Shown: piece after piece, positions 39,275 to 47,665 of the stretch | How positions within the stretch are numbered: position 1 is the stretch's first letter | How the letters are laid out: every line of letters begins with the position of its first letter | Source: Deltaproteobacteria bacterium | GTDB lineage: Bacteria; Myxococcota; Kuafuiibacteriia; Kuafuiibacteriales; Kuafuiibacteriaceae | Length of the DNA stretch: 64,000 bases | Assembly: GCA_016703535.1 (NCBI GenBank) | Contig: JADJBV010000001.1 | Coordinates: 5,446,001-5,510,000, forward strand | Reading direction: 5' to 3' | Notes under the pieces: generated by a model | What the model saw: the letters and a program-made list of their open reading frames with translations, nothing else | What the model was told of the DNA's origin: nothing | Database searches by the model: none | Program-made: the position numbers and the translations under genes

Positions 39275-40824
39275 GCCCCGGGCTCTATGACCCACAGCTG
39301 GGTGAAGTGGTCTTCTAGCAACAACTTGGTCCGGACCTGCTCCCGCGCCTCCATCGCCACCCGGTAGTCGGGGATCGGGTTGAAGAGGAAGATGGTGCCG
39401 ACGTCCTTGGGCATCACCCAGGCCTTCTCCTTGGGGGCGTCGAGCCACTGGAGTTGGGTGCCCGGCTTCAGCAAGACGCTGAGGGCCATCAGGTTGCCGG
39501 CGCTGTGCCGCTCCCGGTTGCCCACCAGGAGCGCCCGCGGTTCGGCGTTGATCCGCGCCGCCACCTCCGGGAGCAACACGCTGGTCGCCTTGGTCCAGAC
39601 CACCTGCTGCTGGGCGTTGAGGGCGGCGCTGGCCAAGGAGACCACCAACACCAATCCCCGCACCACCCGCCAGGCCGGCGCCGGCGTGGAAAGCAAAAAT
39701 CCCAGCGCAAGGATCACCGCCAACCAGGCCGGCGTCAGGTAACGCATCGAGATCGAGCGGATCCCGCCGAAGATCAGATCCGGCCCCAGCAACACCCCGA
39801 TCGGCACCACGAACAACAAAAGGAGCAAGGCCTTCTCCGGGGGCGCTCTCCGGAGGAGCTGGACCCAAGCCACCAGCACCAACGCCACCGCCAAGCCCAT
39901 CACCACGAAGCTGAGTGGGGTGGTCAGCTCGGGCCAGAAGTCGACGATGGTCCGGCTGACGTTTTGCCCGAGGATCCGGAGCAGCGCCTCTTTCGGGATG
40001 ATGATCTCCCGGGACCAACGCATGGTGATCTGGAAGGCGTCCCACTGCTGAGAGAGGTTGTAGCCCCACGGCAAAAAGGCCAGGGCCGTGGCCGCCATCG
40101 AAAGGAAGGAGGCCTTGGCGACCGGCGTGGTGGGGCGCAGGCGCTCCCGCCACAACAAGAAGGTGATGTGGGCCAAGATCACCGAGGCCGAGCTGAAGGA
40201 GGTGTAGAGCGACAACACCGTCAGCAAGGAGTAGAGGGCCCAGGCCCAGGTCCTTTGGGTCCGGATCGCCATCAAGAGGCAGGCGCTGGAGAGCGAAGTC
40301 CACAGGGCCCACAGCGCGTACTCCCGGGCCTCTTGGGCGTAGAGCACAAAAAACGGCGACGCCGCGAGGAGGGCCACGCTGGTGCCCGCGGCGGCCCGAT
40401 CCCGAAAGAGCTCCTGGGCCCACCAATATACTGAAAATAGTGTCAGGATCCCAAAGAGGGCCGAAAGTGCCCGTAAAGTGGCCAAGTCGTCGCCGAAGAT
40501 CCCGACCCAGATCCGGGTCAAGACGTAGTAGAGCGGCGGGTGTTGGGGGTCGTCTTCGGCCAAACCACGGATCCCGTCGGCCACGCTGCGATCCGGGTTG
40601 TGGCGCTGAAAATGGAGGGCCTCGGCTACGTCGAAGATCCGTCCGTCATACAGCGCCCGTTGCCACTCATCGACGGTGTAGCCGGCCGCAAAGACCCGGG
40701 TCGCCAGCTCGTCGTGCCAGAGGAGTTTATCACCCAGGCCGTAGAGCCGAAGCCCCACGCCCAGGATCAAACACAAGCCGAGCCCAAGCAGCCCCAGGCG
40801 TTGACGCACGAAGGTCGAGCCCAT
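39268..40824 (-). CDS. GT39/PMT-like polytopic membrane glycosyltransferase
   Basis: 518 residues from the ATG at 40824. About 10-11 membrane helices, with the conserved first outer loop WHDELATRVFA and the DPQHPPLYYVLTRIWVGIFG segment, where acidic and His/Pro residues mark the lipid-phosphate-sugar-dependent family (ArnT, PMT and relatives). Such enzymes transfer a sugar from a polyprenyl carrier to lipid, protein or polysaccharide on the periplasmic face. Its last 7 bases overlap the convergent GT2-GH16 gene, and its start lies 26 bases from the divergent GT9 gene, so it belongs to a surface-glycan locus. Confidence 0.82.
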   Translation of the reverse strand: MGSTFVRQRLGLLGLGLCLILGVGLRLYGLGDKLLWHDELATRVFAAGYTVDEWQRALYDGRIFDVAEALHFQRHNPDRSVADGIRGLAEDDPQHPPLYYVLTRIWVGIFGDDLATLRALSALFGILTLFSVYWWAQELFRDRAAAGTSVALLAASPFFVLYAQEAREYALWALWTSLSSACLLMAIRTQRTWAWALYSLLTVLSLYTSFSSASVILAHITFLLWRERLRPTTPVAKASFLSMAATALAFLPWGYNLSQQWDAFQITMRWSREIIIPKEALLRILGQNVSRTIVDFWPELTTPLSFVVMGLAVALVLVAWVQLLRRAPPEKALLLLLFVVPIGVLLGPDLIFGGIRSISMRYLTPAWLAVILALGFLLSTPAPAWRVVRGLVLVVSLASAALNAQQQVVWTKATSVLLPEVAARINAEPRALLVGNRERHSAGNLMALSVLLKPGTQLQWLDAPKEKAWVMPKDVGTIFLFNPIPDYRVAMEAREQVRTKLLLEDHFTQLWVIEPGAH

Positions 40825-40850
40825 AAGTTCCGAACCTCGAGTACCGGCGT

Positions 40851-42134
40851 TTGACCAAAGAGACAATCAAACGAATCGACGCCTTGTTGGGCAGCGTGAT
40901 CTGCTGGTTGTTGACGCTGCATCGGCGGGTCTATGACCTCTTCGCGTTGCAGCCGCCGCCCGGAGATCGGCCGAAGAAGATCCTCTTCCTCAAGTTGATC
41001 GAACAGGGGGCCACGGTCTTGGCAGCGCCGGCGATCAAGGCCGCGGTCGATCGGTGTGGGCGGGAGAACGTCTACTTCGCGGTCTTCCCCGAGAACCGGC
41101 CGATCCTGGACATCTTGGAGTTGATCCCCAAGGAGAACGTCCTCGAGCTGCGCCACGGCGATCTGCTCAGCTTCGCCCGGGACGCGCTGGGCCTCTTTTG
41201 GCGATGTCGCCAGCTGGGGATCGACACGGTGGTGGACATGGAGTTCATGGCCCGGGCCTCGGCGATCTTGGCCTACCTGAGCGGGGCGCGTTTTCGCGTG
41301 GGCCTCTTTCGCTTCACCTCCGAAGGCCCGTACCGGGGCGATCTGATGACCCATCGGGTCCAATACAACCCGTACCTCCACACCTCGATCGCCTACCGCC
41401 TGCTCTTCGAGGCCCTCGACCAAGATCCGGCCGAGGTGCCGCTCCTCAAGATCCCGACCCGCCGGCCCCCCGATCGGCCGCGGTTTGTGCCGACGGCGAC
41501 CGAAACCGCTCGGGTCAAAGAGATCCTGAGGTCTCGCCTGGGGCGTCCCGTGCCCGGGCCCTTGGTCCTGCTCAACCCCAACACCGGCGATCTGTTGCCC
41601 ACCCGCATGTGGCCGACCGAACGATTCATCGAGTTGGGCCGGCGCCTCTTGGCCGAACACCCCGACCTGACCTTGGGCATCACCGGCGCACCCTCGGAGC
41701 GGGCCGGGGCCGAGGCCGTGGCGCAGCAGATCGGCACCGATCGGGTGGTGTGTTTGGCGGGCGCCACCACCCTCCGGGAGGTCCTGGTGCTCTACACCTT
41801 GGCCGACGTGTTGGTGACCAACGACAGCGGCCCGGGCCACTTCGCCTCCATGACCGACATCCACAACGTGGTCTTGTTTGGCCCCGAGACGCCGCAGCTT
41901 TTTGGCCCCCTCGGCGAAAACCGCCACGTGTTGTGGGCCCAGTTGGCTTGCAGCCCCTGCGTCAGCCCTTACAACCACCGCTTTTCGCCGTGCACCAACA
42001 ACCGCTGCATGCAGGTGATCAACGTCGACGAGGTGCACCAGGTGGTCACCCGCGCGCTCCACGCGGTCCGTGCTCAACCCAAGAGGCCCCATGAACCCCG
42101 ATCTGTCGAAGCTCAAGCGTTACCCGCTCGCTGA
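40851..42134 (+). CDS. GT9 (heptosyltransferase-type) glycosyltransferase
   Basis: 427 residues. Two Rossmann domains: the N-terminal half has KKILFLKLIEQGATVLAAPAIKA (the acceptor-side motif of ADP-heptose:LPS heptosyltransferases), and the C-terminal half has LLNPNTGDLLPTRMWP, FIELGRRLLAEHPDL and the donor-site LVTNDSGPGHFASM. It should add a heptose-like sugar to an LPS core or other acceptor at the inner face of the inner membrane. The start is TTG. The 3' end overlaps the next gene by 44 bp. The ADP-heptose genes lie just downstream on the other strand. Confidence 0.87.
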   Translation: MTKETIKRIDALLGSVICWLLTLHRRVYDLFALQPPPGDRPKKILFLKLIEQGATVLAAPAIKAAVDRCGRENVYFAVFPENRPILDILELIPKENVLELRHGDLLSFARDALGLFWRCRQLGIDTVVDMEFMARASAILAYLSGARFRVGLFRFTSEGPYRGDLMTHRVQYNPYLHTSIAYRLLFEALDQDPAEVPLLKIPTRRPPDRPRFVPTATETARVKEILRSRLGRPVPGPLVLLNPNTGDLLPTRMWPTERFIELGRRLLAEHPDLTLGITGAPSERAGAEAVAQQIGTDRVVCLAGATTLREVLVLYTLADVLVTNDSGPGHFASMTDIHNVVLFGPETPQLFGPLGENRHVLWAQLACSPCVSPYNHRFSPCTNNRCMQVINVDEVHQVVTRALHAVRAQPKRPHEPRSVEAQALPAR

Positions 42135-43020
42135 GCGCCAAAACCTGGTCGACCGGAGCCGCTTCGGCACCTTGTTGCCGCCCGATCTCGCTTATTGGCG
42201 GATGATCGAGGCCTGGCCCGACTTCCTCGGGGCCCGAGCTTTTCGCGAGTTGGTCGAGGGTGTCTACCGCGCCTGGCAGGGCGGCGCCTTGGTCGGCATG
42301 TCGATCGGCGCCCACGTGCTCAAGGTCGGGCTCGGACCCACCTTGGTCGACTTGATGGAGCGGGGGATCTTGAAAGCGCTGGCCATGCACGGCGCCGGCG
42401 CGATCCACGACTACGAGTTGGCCGCCACCGGCAAGACCTCGGAGGACGTGAAGACCAGCCTGGAGGACGGCTCTTTTGGCATGGCCGAAGACACCGGCCG
42501 GGCCTTCGCCAGCGCGTGTCGGGAGGCCCACCAGCGGGGCGAAGGTCTGGGCCAAGCGTTTGGCCGTCAGCTGCAAGGCCTGCCCTACGCCAAAGAGAGC
42601 GTGTTGGCCGCCGGCGTTCGCTTGAATATACCGGTGACGGTGCACGTGGCCATCGGCGCCGACATCGTGCACATGCACCCCGAGCTGGACGGGGCCGCCT
42701 TGGGCGCCGCCACCTTGGAGGACTTCCGGCGTTTGGCGGGCACCTTGGCGGGCCTGGAGAACGGCGCCTGGCTCAACGTCGGCAGCGCGGTGATCTTGCC
42801 CGAGGTCTTCCTGAAGGCCTTGACCATCAGCCGCAACCTCCACGGCGGGCCCCGACATTTCCTGGCGGCCAACCTGGACATGATCCGCCACTACCGCCCC
42901 AAGGTGAACGTGCTCGATCGGCCGACCGGCGGCAAAGGCCTGGATCTGGCGGGCCACCACGAGATGATGTTGCCGATGTTGCGCCTGGGCGTCTTGGGCC
43001 GAGCCCTCGCCGAGCCGTAG
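42091..43020 (+). CDS. Deoxyhypusine-synthase-like protein of unknown function
   Basis: 309 residues from the ATG at 42091, which has AAGAGG nine bases upstream (an ATG at 42070 is possible). The fold appears Rossmann-like and the pattern follows deoxyhypusine synthases loosely: GMSIGAHVLKVGLGPTLVDL, ALAMHGAGAIHDYEL (family: TTAGGVEED), NIPVTVHVAIGADIVHM, and NVGSAVILPEVF, where the family has GGGV-K with the catalytic lysine. The lysine is absent here. It sits between a GT9 gene and ADP-heptose genes, so a role in LPS-core sugar metabolism is more likely than hypusine-type chemistry. This is an inference from pattern and context. Confidence 0.55.
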   Translation: MNPDLSKLKRYPLAERQNLVDRSRFGTLLPPDLAYWRMIEAWPDFLGARAFRELVEGVYRAWQGGALVGMSIGAHVLKVGLGPTLVDLMERGILKALAMHGAGAIHDYELAATGKTSEDVKTSLEDGSFGMAEDTGRAFASACREAHQRGEGLGQAFGRQLQGLPYAKESVLAAGVRLNIPVTVHVAIGADIVHMHPELDGAALGAATLEDFRRLAGTLAGLENGAWLNVGSAVILPEVFLKALTISRNLHGGPRHFLAANLDMIRHYRPKVNVLDRPTGGKGLDLAGHHEMMLPMLRLGVLGRALAEP

Positions 43021-43024
43021 AGCC

Positions 43025-43999
43025 TCAGGCCTCGAACTCCAAGAGCAGCTCTTCGGGATCGATCGCCACCACCCCAGGTTTGCTGACCGCAACGCCCGCC
43101 GCGACGTTGGCCAACTCGGCGGCTTCCTTCAAACCGATCCCCGCTGCCAAAGCCGCCGACAACACCGCCACCACCGTGTCGCCGGCGCCGGTGCGATCAA
43201 AGACCGGGCGGAGCCGGGCCGGGAGGTGGACCGGATCGTCGCCGGGCACCTGGAGGGTCATGCCCGCCTCCCCTTCGGTGACCAACACCGAGGCGCCGCC
43301 CAGGGCCGCGAGCAGGGGCCCGAGGAGCTGGCGAGTGGGCGTGCCCAGCTCAGCCCCGACCGCGGCGCAGGCTTCGGCCAGGTTGGGCGTCACCACCGTC
43401 GCGCCGCGGTAGGCCGAGAGGTCCTTGAGTTTGGGGTCGACCACACAAGGCAACCCTCGAGCCCGAGCGCCGTCGATGGTCGGCCGCAACACCTCGGGGC
43501 ACAACACGCCCTTTTGGTAGTCGGAGAGGACCAGAGCCCGGGGACCGGCGGCGAGGTGATCGTCGACCTGGGCCACCACCTGGGCCGCGACCTTCGCCGA
43601 GAGGCCCCGGCGCACCTCGTGATCAAAGCGCACCACCTGATGTCCGCTGGCCACCACCCGGGTCTTTTTGGTGGTCGGCCGATCCGGATCGACGATCAGT
43701 TGGGTGGTGAGGTTGGATTGGTTCTGCAAGCTGGCTTGCAGACGTTCTCCGTCTTGGTCGGCGCCGATCACGCCGATCAGCAAGGTCTGGGCACCCAACC
43801 GGGCCGCGTTTTTGGCCACGTTGGCGGCGCCGCCCGGGAAGAGCCGGATCTCGCCGACCTCCACCACCGGCACCGGGGCTTCGGGGCTCAGCCGAGAGGC
43901 CGCGCCCAAGACGTATTCGTCCAGGATCAGGTCCCCGACCACCAACACCCGGGCCTTCTGGATCTGCAAGATGGCTTGCGCGACCTGGGATCGGTTCAT
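43025..43999 (-). CDS. hldA: D-glycero-beta-D-manno-heptose-7-phosphate 1-kinase
   Basis: PfkB-family sugar kinase of 324 residues equivalent to the N-terminal half of HldE (RfaE1). It phosphorylates heptose-7-phosphate at C1 to give the 1,7-bisphosphate for ADP-heptose synthesis. Motifs: VVGDLILDEYVLG, FPGGAANVAKNAARLGA, VSDYQKG-type catalytic strand (LSDYQKGVL), VVDPKLKDLSAYRGA, and the ATP/anion-hole signature DRTGAGDT. The stop precedes no adenylyltransferase half, which is instead in the upstream gene. Overlaps that gene by 4 bp (ATGA). Confidence 0.93.
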   Translation of the reverse strand: MNRSQVAQAILQIQKARVLVVGDLILDEYVLGAASRLSPEAPVPVVEVGEIRLFPGGAANVAKNAARLGAQTLLIGVIGADQDGERLQASLQNQSNLTTQLIVDPDRPTTKKTRVVASGHQVVRFDHEVRRGLSAKVAAQVVAQVDDHLAAGPRALVLSDYQKGVLCPEVLRPTIDGARARGLPCVVDPKLKDLSAYRGATVVTPNLAEACAAVGAELGTPTRQLLGPLLAALGGASVLVTEGEAGMTLQVPGDDPVHLPARLRPVFDRTGAGDTVVAVLSAALAAGIGLKEAAELANVAAGVAVSKPGVVAIDPEELLLEFEA

Positions 44000-45060
44000 G
44001 AGGCCGACTCACCGGCCAAGAGGCCGTCGATGCGTTCACAGAGGGCGTGGATGACCGCTCGGTGCCCTTGTTGGATCTCCACCGTGTCGTCGCTGGGGAT
44101 GTCGAAGACCACGTCGGCCAAGGCCCGGGCGGGGCCGCCGGTCTTCCCCGTCAAGAGTACGCTGCGCAAGCCCCTCGCCTTGGCCACCTGCAGCGCCGCC
44201 AAGACATTGGGTGACTTTCCGCTGGTGGAGATCACGATCAAGGCATCGCCGGGTCGACCAAAGGCCACCACCTGCCGGGCGAAGACCTGGTCGTAGCCGT
44301 GATCGTTGGCCAAGCTGGTCAAGACCCCGGGCCCGCTGACCAAGCTGATCACCGGCGCGCCATCTCGGGTGCGGCGGAAGCGGCCGATCAACTCGGCGGC
44401 CAGGTGGTCGGCGTCGCAGGCGCTGCCGCCGTTGCCCGCGACCAAGATCTGCCGGCCCGCGGCCAGACGTTGGTGGAGTTCGGCCCCTTCTTCGGCGATC
44501 CGATCAGCCAAGCGATAGCCGGTCTGGCGCACCACGTTGGCCCACCGCAGACAGTCGAGGAGCAGGGGCCGCCCGGCCGAACTCTGGGCCGATCCTTCGG
44601 GCACCATCGCCAGTGACGTGGCCCGGCCCTCGAGCAGGGGCAGGATCCGCACCTCACCGCCCAAGGCCCGCACCAGCGGCGTCTCGGGCAAGTGTTCGCC
44701 GTCGTAGTCGCCGCCCTTCACGTGGACCTGGGGCCGCACCCGCTCCAAAAAGCCGAGGGGCAGATCGTCGTCGAAGACCACCACGTGATCCACCGGCCGC
44801 AACGCCGACAAAAGCCGCACCCGATCGGCAGCGTTCATCTTGGGTCGGTCCGCGCCCTTGAGCCGCCGCACCGAAGCGTCGCTGTTGATCCCCACCACCA
44901 ACACATCCCCCAAGGCCTTGGCCCCCTCGAGGAGCGCCAAGTGCCCGGCGTGGATCACGTCGAAGCAGCCATTGGTGGTGACAACCTTCCGACCGGCCAG
45001 GCGATGGGCGGCCAGCTGTTGTTCGAGCGCCCGCCAGCTGTGGTGTTCATCTCCGCTCAT
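43996..45060 (-). CDS. Fusion: heptose-1-phosphate adenylyltransferase (HldC) + phosphoheptose isomerase (GmhA)
   Basis: 354 residues with two enzymes in one chain. Residues ~20-155 are a cytidylyltransferase-fold domain with TTNGCFDVIHAGHL and VVGINSDASVRRLKG, i.e. the HldE C-terminal half, which makes ADP-heptose. Residues ~170-350 are a SIS domain of GmhA type with AGNGGSACDADHLAAELIGRF, VISTSGKSPNVLAAL and EIQQGHRAVIHALCERID, which converts sedoheptulose-7-P to heptose-7-P. So the first and the adenylylation steps are joined, while the kinase (usually fused to HldC) is separate. Overlaps gmhB by 14 bp and hldA by 4 bp. Confidence 0.92.
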   Translation of the reverse strand: MSGDEHHSWRALEQQLAAHRLAGRKVVTTNGCFDVIHAGHLALLEGAKALGDVLVVGINSDASVRRLKGADRPKMNAADRVRLLSALRPVDHVVVFDDDLPLGFLERVRPQVHVKGGDYDGEHLPETPLVRALGGEVRILPLLEGRATSLAMVPEGSAQSSAGRPLLLDCLRWANVVRQTGYRLADRIAEEGAELHQRLAAGRQILVAGNGGSACDADHLAAELIGRFRRTRDGAPVISLVSGPGVLTSLANDHGYDQVFARQVVAFGRPGDALIVISTSGKSPNVLAALQVAKARGLRSVLLTGKTGGPARALADVVFDIPSDDTVEIQQGHRAVIHALCERIDGLLAGESAS

Positions 45061-45622
45061 CGGCTCCTCGGGGCTCGGCCAAGACCAAGTCGGCCGCGGA
45101 TAACAGATCGGGCGTCTTGGCGTCCAGGCACAGGGCCCGACAACCGGCGGACCGCCCAGCGTCGGCGTCGCTCGGCCGATCCCCGATCATCCAACAATCG
45201 CCGAGCGAAAGGCCCAGGCAGCGGGCCGCCCGCAGCAAAAGGCCCGGCCGAGGTTTTCGGCAATCACAACCCGCCTCAGGCCGATGGGTGCAGTACCAGG
45301 CCCCGCTCAACACCAGCCCCTCGGCCAAGAGAACCTCCTCCAAGCGCCGGTGCACGGCCTCGAGCTGGTCGATGCTGATCAACCCCCGCCCGACCCCCGA
45401 TTGGTTGCTGATCACGACCAGCCCGAACCCGGCCGCGGTGAAACGGGAGAGGCCCGGCACCACGCCCGGCAAAAGCTGCACCGCCGCCGGATCCCCCAGG
45501 TACCCCGGATCGTGGATCATGGTTCCGTCCCGATCGAGGAACACCACCCGGTCCAAAGGTGAAGACCGAGGGGCAGTGCTCCTCAGCGTCCCCCCTTCCC
45601 TACTGAAGGTCGCAGCTCCCAT
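45047..45622 (-). CDS. gmhB: D-glycero-beta-D-manno-heptose-1,7-bisphosphate 7-phosphatase
   Basis: HAD-family phosphatase of 191 residues that removes the 7-phosphate during ADP-heptose synthesis. Motif I is FLDRDGTMI, motif II VISNQSGVGRG, and motif III/IV around KPRPGLLLRAA and MIGDRPSDADAG. The GmhB zinc site (CxHxPEAGCDCRKP: YCTHRPEAGCDCRKP) is intact. I prefer the ATG at 45622; the frame is open to 45658. It is the first gene of the gmhB-(hldC-gmhA)-hldA operon. The epimerase HldD was not seen in the window. Confidence 0.92.
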   Translation of the reverse strand: MGAATFSREGGTLRSTAPRSSPLDRVVFLDRDGTMIHDPGYLGDPAAVQLLPGVVPGLSRFTAAGFGLVVISNQSGVGRGLISIDQLEAVHRRLEEVLLAEGLVLSGAWYCTHRPEAGCDCRKPRPGLLLRAARCLGLSLGDCWMIGDRPSDADAGRSAGCRALCLDAKTPDLLSAADLVLAEPRGADERR

Positions 45623-45743
45623 CACCCCGCCGATACTACCATTGCACACAAATACCACCCGGGGGGCGCGAGGCGGTCGGGGACGGTCCTGAAGCTGAGG
45701 GCCTCACCGGGGCCCGATTCCGGCAAGGAACTGCGCGCTCTGT

Positions 45744-45787
45744 GCGTGCCCACGCCCTGCACATGGGCACATCGACTGCGCGGGCAC
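45744..45787 (+). promoter_or_regulatory. Candidate enhancer (UAS) for a sigma54 activator
   Basis: Three copies of the hexamer GGGCAC: inverted at 45746-45751 (GTGCCC), direct at 45765-45770 and direct at 45782-45787, spaced 19 and 17 bases apart. The first is embedded in a GCGTG-CC-CACGC dyad (45744-45755). They lie 33-75 bases upstream of the -24 element, which is within the range for bacterial enhancer-binding proteins. Confidence 0.4.
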
Positions 45788-45818
45788 TGGGTTCTTCGGC
45801 GTTCGAGGTCCACCGCGC

Positions 45819-45834
45819 TGGCACGCCCAGTGCT
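45819..45834 (+). promoter_or_regulatory. Sigma54 (-24/-12) promoter for the caspase-like gene
   Basis: TGGCACG (45819-45825), four bases, then GTGCT (45830-45834). The consensus is TGGCACG-N4-TTGCW, so only one base differs and the invariant GG and GC are at the right 10-base spacing. Transcription should start about 45845, some 75 bases before the ATG at 45920. A sigma54 activator is encoded next door. Confidence 0.72.
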
Positions 45835-45919
45835 TAGGGAGGCGCCGCCCGGGCCCAATGGCGACATCGTCGCCCTCCGAACAAGCGCGGAGCGTGGCCC
45901 CGGCAAGGATGAAGTGAAG

Positions 45920-47617
45920 ATGACGAACTATGCGGTTCTAATCGGAGTCAACGACTACAAGACCCAGCCCGGCCTGCGCGGCTGCGTCAACGACGTGCAG
46001 GATCTCAAGAACCTGCTCACGAAGAGCGGCAGCGTCGACGCCGCCAACTTGGAGGTCATCACCGACGCCGCGGCGACCAAGGACGCCATCCTGAAGGCGT
46101 TGACGAACCTGATCGGCAAGCTGAACGGCGGGGAGGTGGGCTACTTCCACTTCAGTGGTCACGGCGTTCGGGTCCCCTCCAATAGCCAAGTCGAGCCGGA
46201 CGGGCTTGACGAGGCCCTCTGCCCTCACGAGTTTGACTGGAGCGCCGCCGCGACGATCACCGACAAGGAGCTTCTCCGGAGCCTGGCGAACATGAAGCAG
46301 GGGGCGAGTCTGGTTTGCTCCTTCGACTCCTGTCACTCGGGTGACTTCACCCGCGGGCTCCTCCGGCCCGGCGTGCGCGCACGAACGTTGACGCCACCGT
46401 CTGCGATTGCGGCCGAGATCGCGCGCCGAGGACTACGCGGTCCGGGTCTAAGGCAGGTCGCCCTGGCCAACGGAGTGACCGTGGTATCTGCCTGCCTCCC
46501 ATTCCAAGAGGCCGCCGACGCCGAGTTCGAAGGCCGACCGAACGGCGCCTTTACCTACCACCTGCTTCGTGAGCTGGGCCGAAACAGCCACTCCCCAGCC
46601 TCGAAGACGATCGAAGCGATCGCGCCGGACCTAAGGCACTTCGAAATGGACCCGACCGTTGAGGGCGCCGCCGAAGTGCCCATCTTGGTCGGCCGTCGGA
46701 CCCGCTCCGCGGAAGGCCTGCTCACCGGCGTCCGCGCCACCGGAGCCCGACGCGTCGTGTACAACGGGAGTTGGGATTCCAACCTCCTCGGACAACGGCT
46801 GGGCGTGGGCCTCAGGATCACCTCCCAGAGTGGCTCACTCTACGCCAATCTCTCCGCGTTGGTCTTCGGAGCCCCCCTGGAGATCGCGCCAATTCCGCTG
46901 CAGGGCAACCTGGAGCTCGCGATTCCGCTTGGACTGCTCGGTGCAGAGTTGGTCTTCGGTGTGAGTCGCTGGCGTTCAGACCAGCAAGCGATCTCCTTCA
47001 CGGTGACCATCGAGGTCCGAATGGGGATCTTCTTTGGCTCCAAGGTTCGGGTCGCCGAGGTACCCGTCTCGGTGCCGCTGTCGACGATGACCCGTGGCCC
47101 GGAGGCCCGGGCGCCCAAGTCTGCAGAAGAGATGGTCGCGATGCTCACGCTGAACTCGCTGAGCACCGGCCCGCTCGTGGAGACTTCGGGGCCGAGGGCG
47201 GTTCAGACCCCGACGGTCTACGGCTCCAGGGAGCTGCTCGTGCAGGTGGTCGGCGCGGACATCGCGAAGTGGGGACCCAACTGGCGTGAGGATCGGATCA
47301 TTCGGCCCTTCGCGAACCGAGCGCGCCCCAACGGGCTTCGGCGCTGGGGCCTGCCGAAGCTGGGACCTCAACGGGGGTCCGGAAACGTCTACGTCGTGGG
47401 TTGGCTCTCGGATCAGGAATCGGACTTCGACTTCATCCTGCATATGGGGAATAACTTCTTCGGAGGCTGGGGGGAGATCGACTGGTTGGTCGAGGGCTAC
47501 TATGCCGTCAACGACCCATTCCCGAACCGTGCGCTGGAGGAGCCCGCTCCCCAGGGCGAAGTCTCGTCTCAGCCCTCGCGACCCGCCGAGTCCAACGGAC
47601 GAGTGAAGCACGCCTGA
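45920..47617 (+). CDS. Caspase-like (C14/metacaspase-type) protease
   Basis: 565 residues. The N-terminal ~260 residues are a clan-CD caspase fold: ALIGVNDYKTQPGLRGCVND, the catalytic His81 in YFHFSGHGVR and the catalytic Cys138 in SFDSCHSGDF, with a preceding Asp for P1 binding. The remaining ~300 residues have no recognised domain; they are beta-rich (LRITSQSGSLYANLSALVFG, VTIEVRMGIFFGSKVRVAEV) and may sense or bind the substrate. No signal peptide, so it acts in the cytoplasm. The start at 45920 fits the caspase N-terminus; the frame is open upstream. It follows a sigma54 promoter and precedes the sigma54 activator gene. Confidence 0.87.
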   Translation: MTNYAVLIGVNDYKTQPGLRGCVNDVQDLKNLLTKSGSVDAANLEVITDAAATKDAILKALTNLIGKLNGGEVGYFHFSGHGVRVPSNSQVEPDGLDEALCPHEFDWSAAATITDKELLRSLANMKQGASLVCSFDSCHSGDFTRGLLRPGVRARTLTPPSAIAAEIARRGLRGPGLRQVALANGVTVVSACLPFQEAADAEFEGRPNGAFTYHLLRELGRNSHSPASKTIEAIAPDLRHFEMDPTVEGAAEVPILVGRRTRSAEGLLTGVRATGARRVVYNGSWDSNLLGQRLGVGLRITSQSGSLYANLSALVFGAPLEIAPIPLQGNLELAIPLGLLGAELVFGVSRWRSDQQAISFTVTIEVRMGIFFGSKVRVAEVPVSVPLSTMTRGPEARAPKSAEEMVAMLTLNSLSTGPLVETSGPRAVQTPTVYGSRELLVQVVGADIAKWGPNWREDRIIRPFANRARPNGLRRWGLPKLGPQRGSGNVYVVGWLSDQESDFDFILHMGNNFFGGWGEIDWLVEGYYAVNDPFPNRALEEPAPQGEVSSQPSRPAESNGRVKHA

Positions 47618-47619
47618 CC

Positions 47620-47640
47620 TCGGACCTCCCTGGCGGTGGG
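47620..47640. repeat. 21-bp near-identical repeat, copy 1
   Basis: TCGGACCTCCCTGGC then G, then GTGGG lies directly after the caspase stop codon. The same 21 bases with a single change (A for G) occur at 53074-53094 inside the kinase gene of the same module, in the same orientation on the plus strand. Confidence 0.65.
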
Positions 47641-47665
47641 CGCCGCACCGGGTTAGGAGACCCGG

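Larger units (their letters stand above)
45623..45919. other. 297-base gap with the control region of the caspase module
   Basis: No gene here. It separates the heptose operon (minus) from the caspase-like gene (plus). The part near 45740-45790 holds repeated GGGCAC elements, and 45819-45834 reads as a sigma54 promoter. Codon style changes across it, so it is also the left edge of a probable acquired island. Confidence 0.6.
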
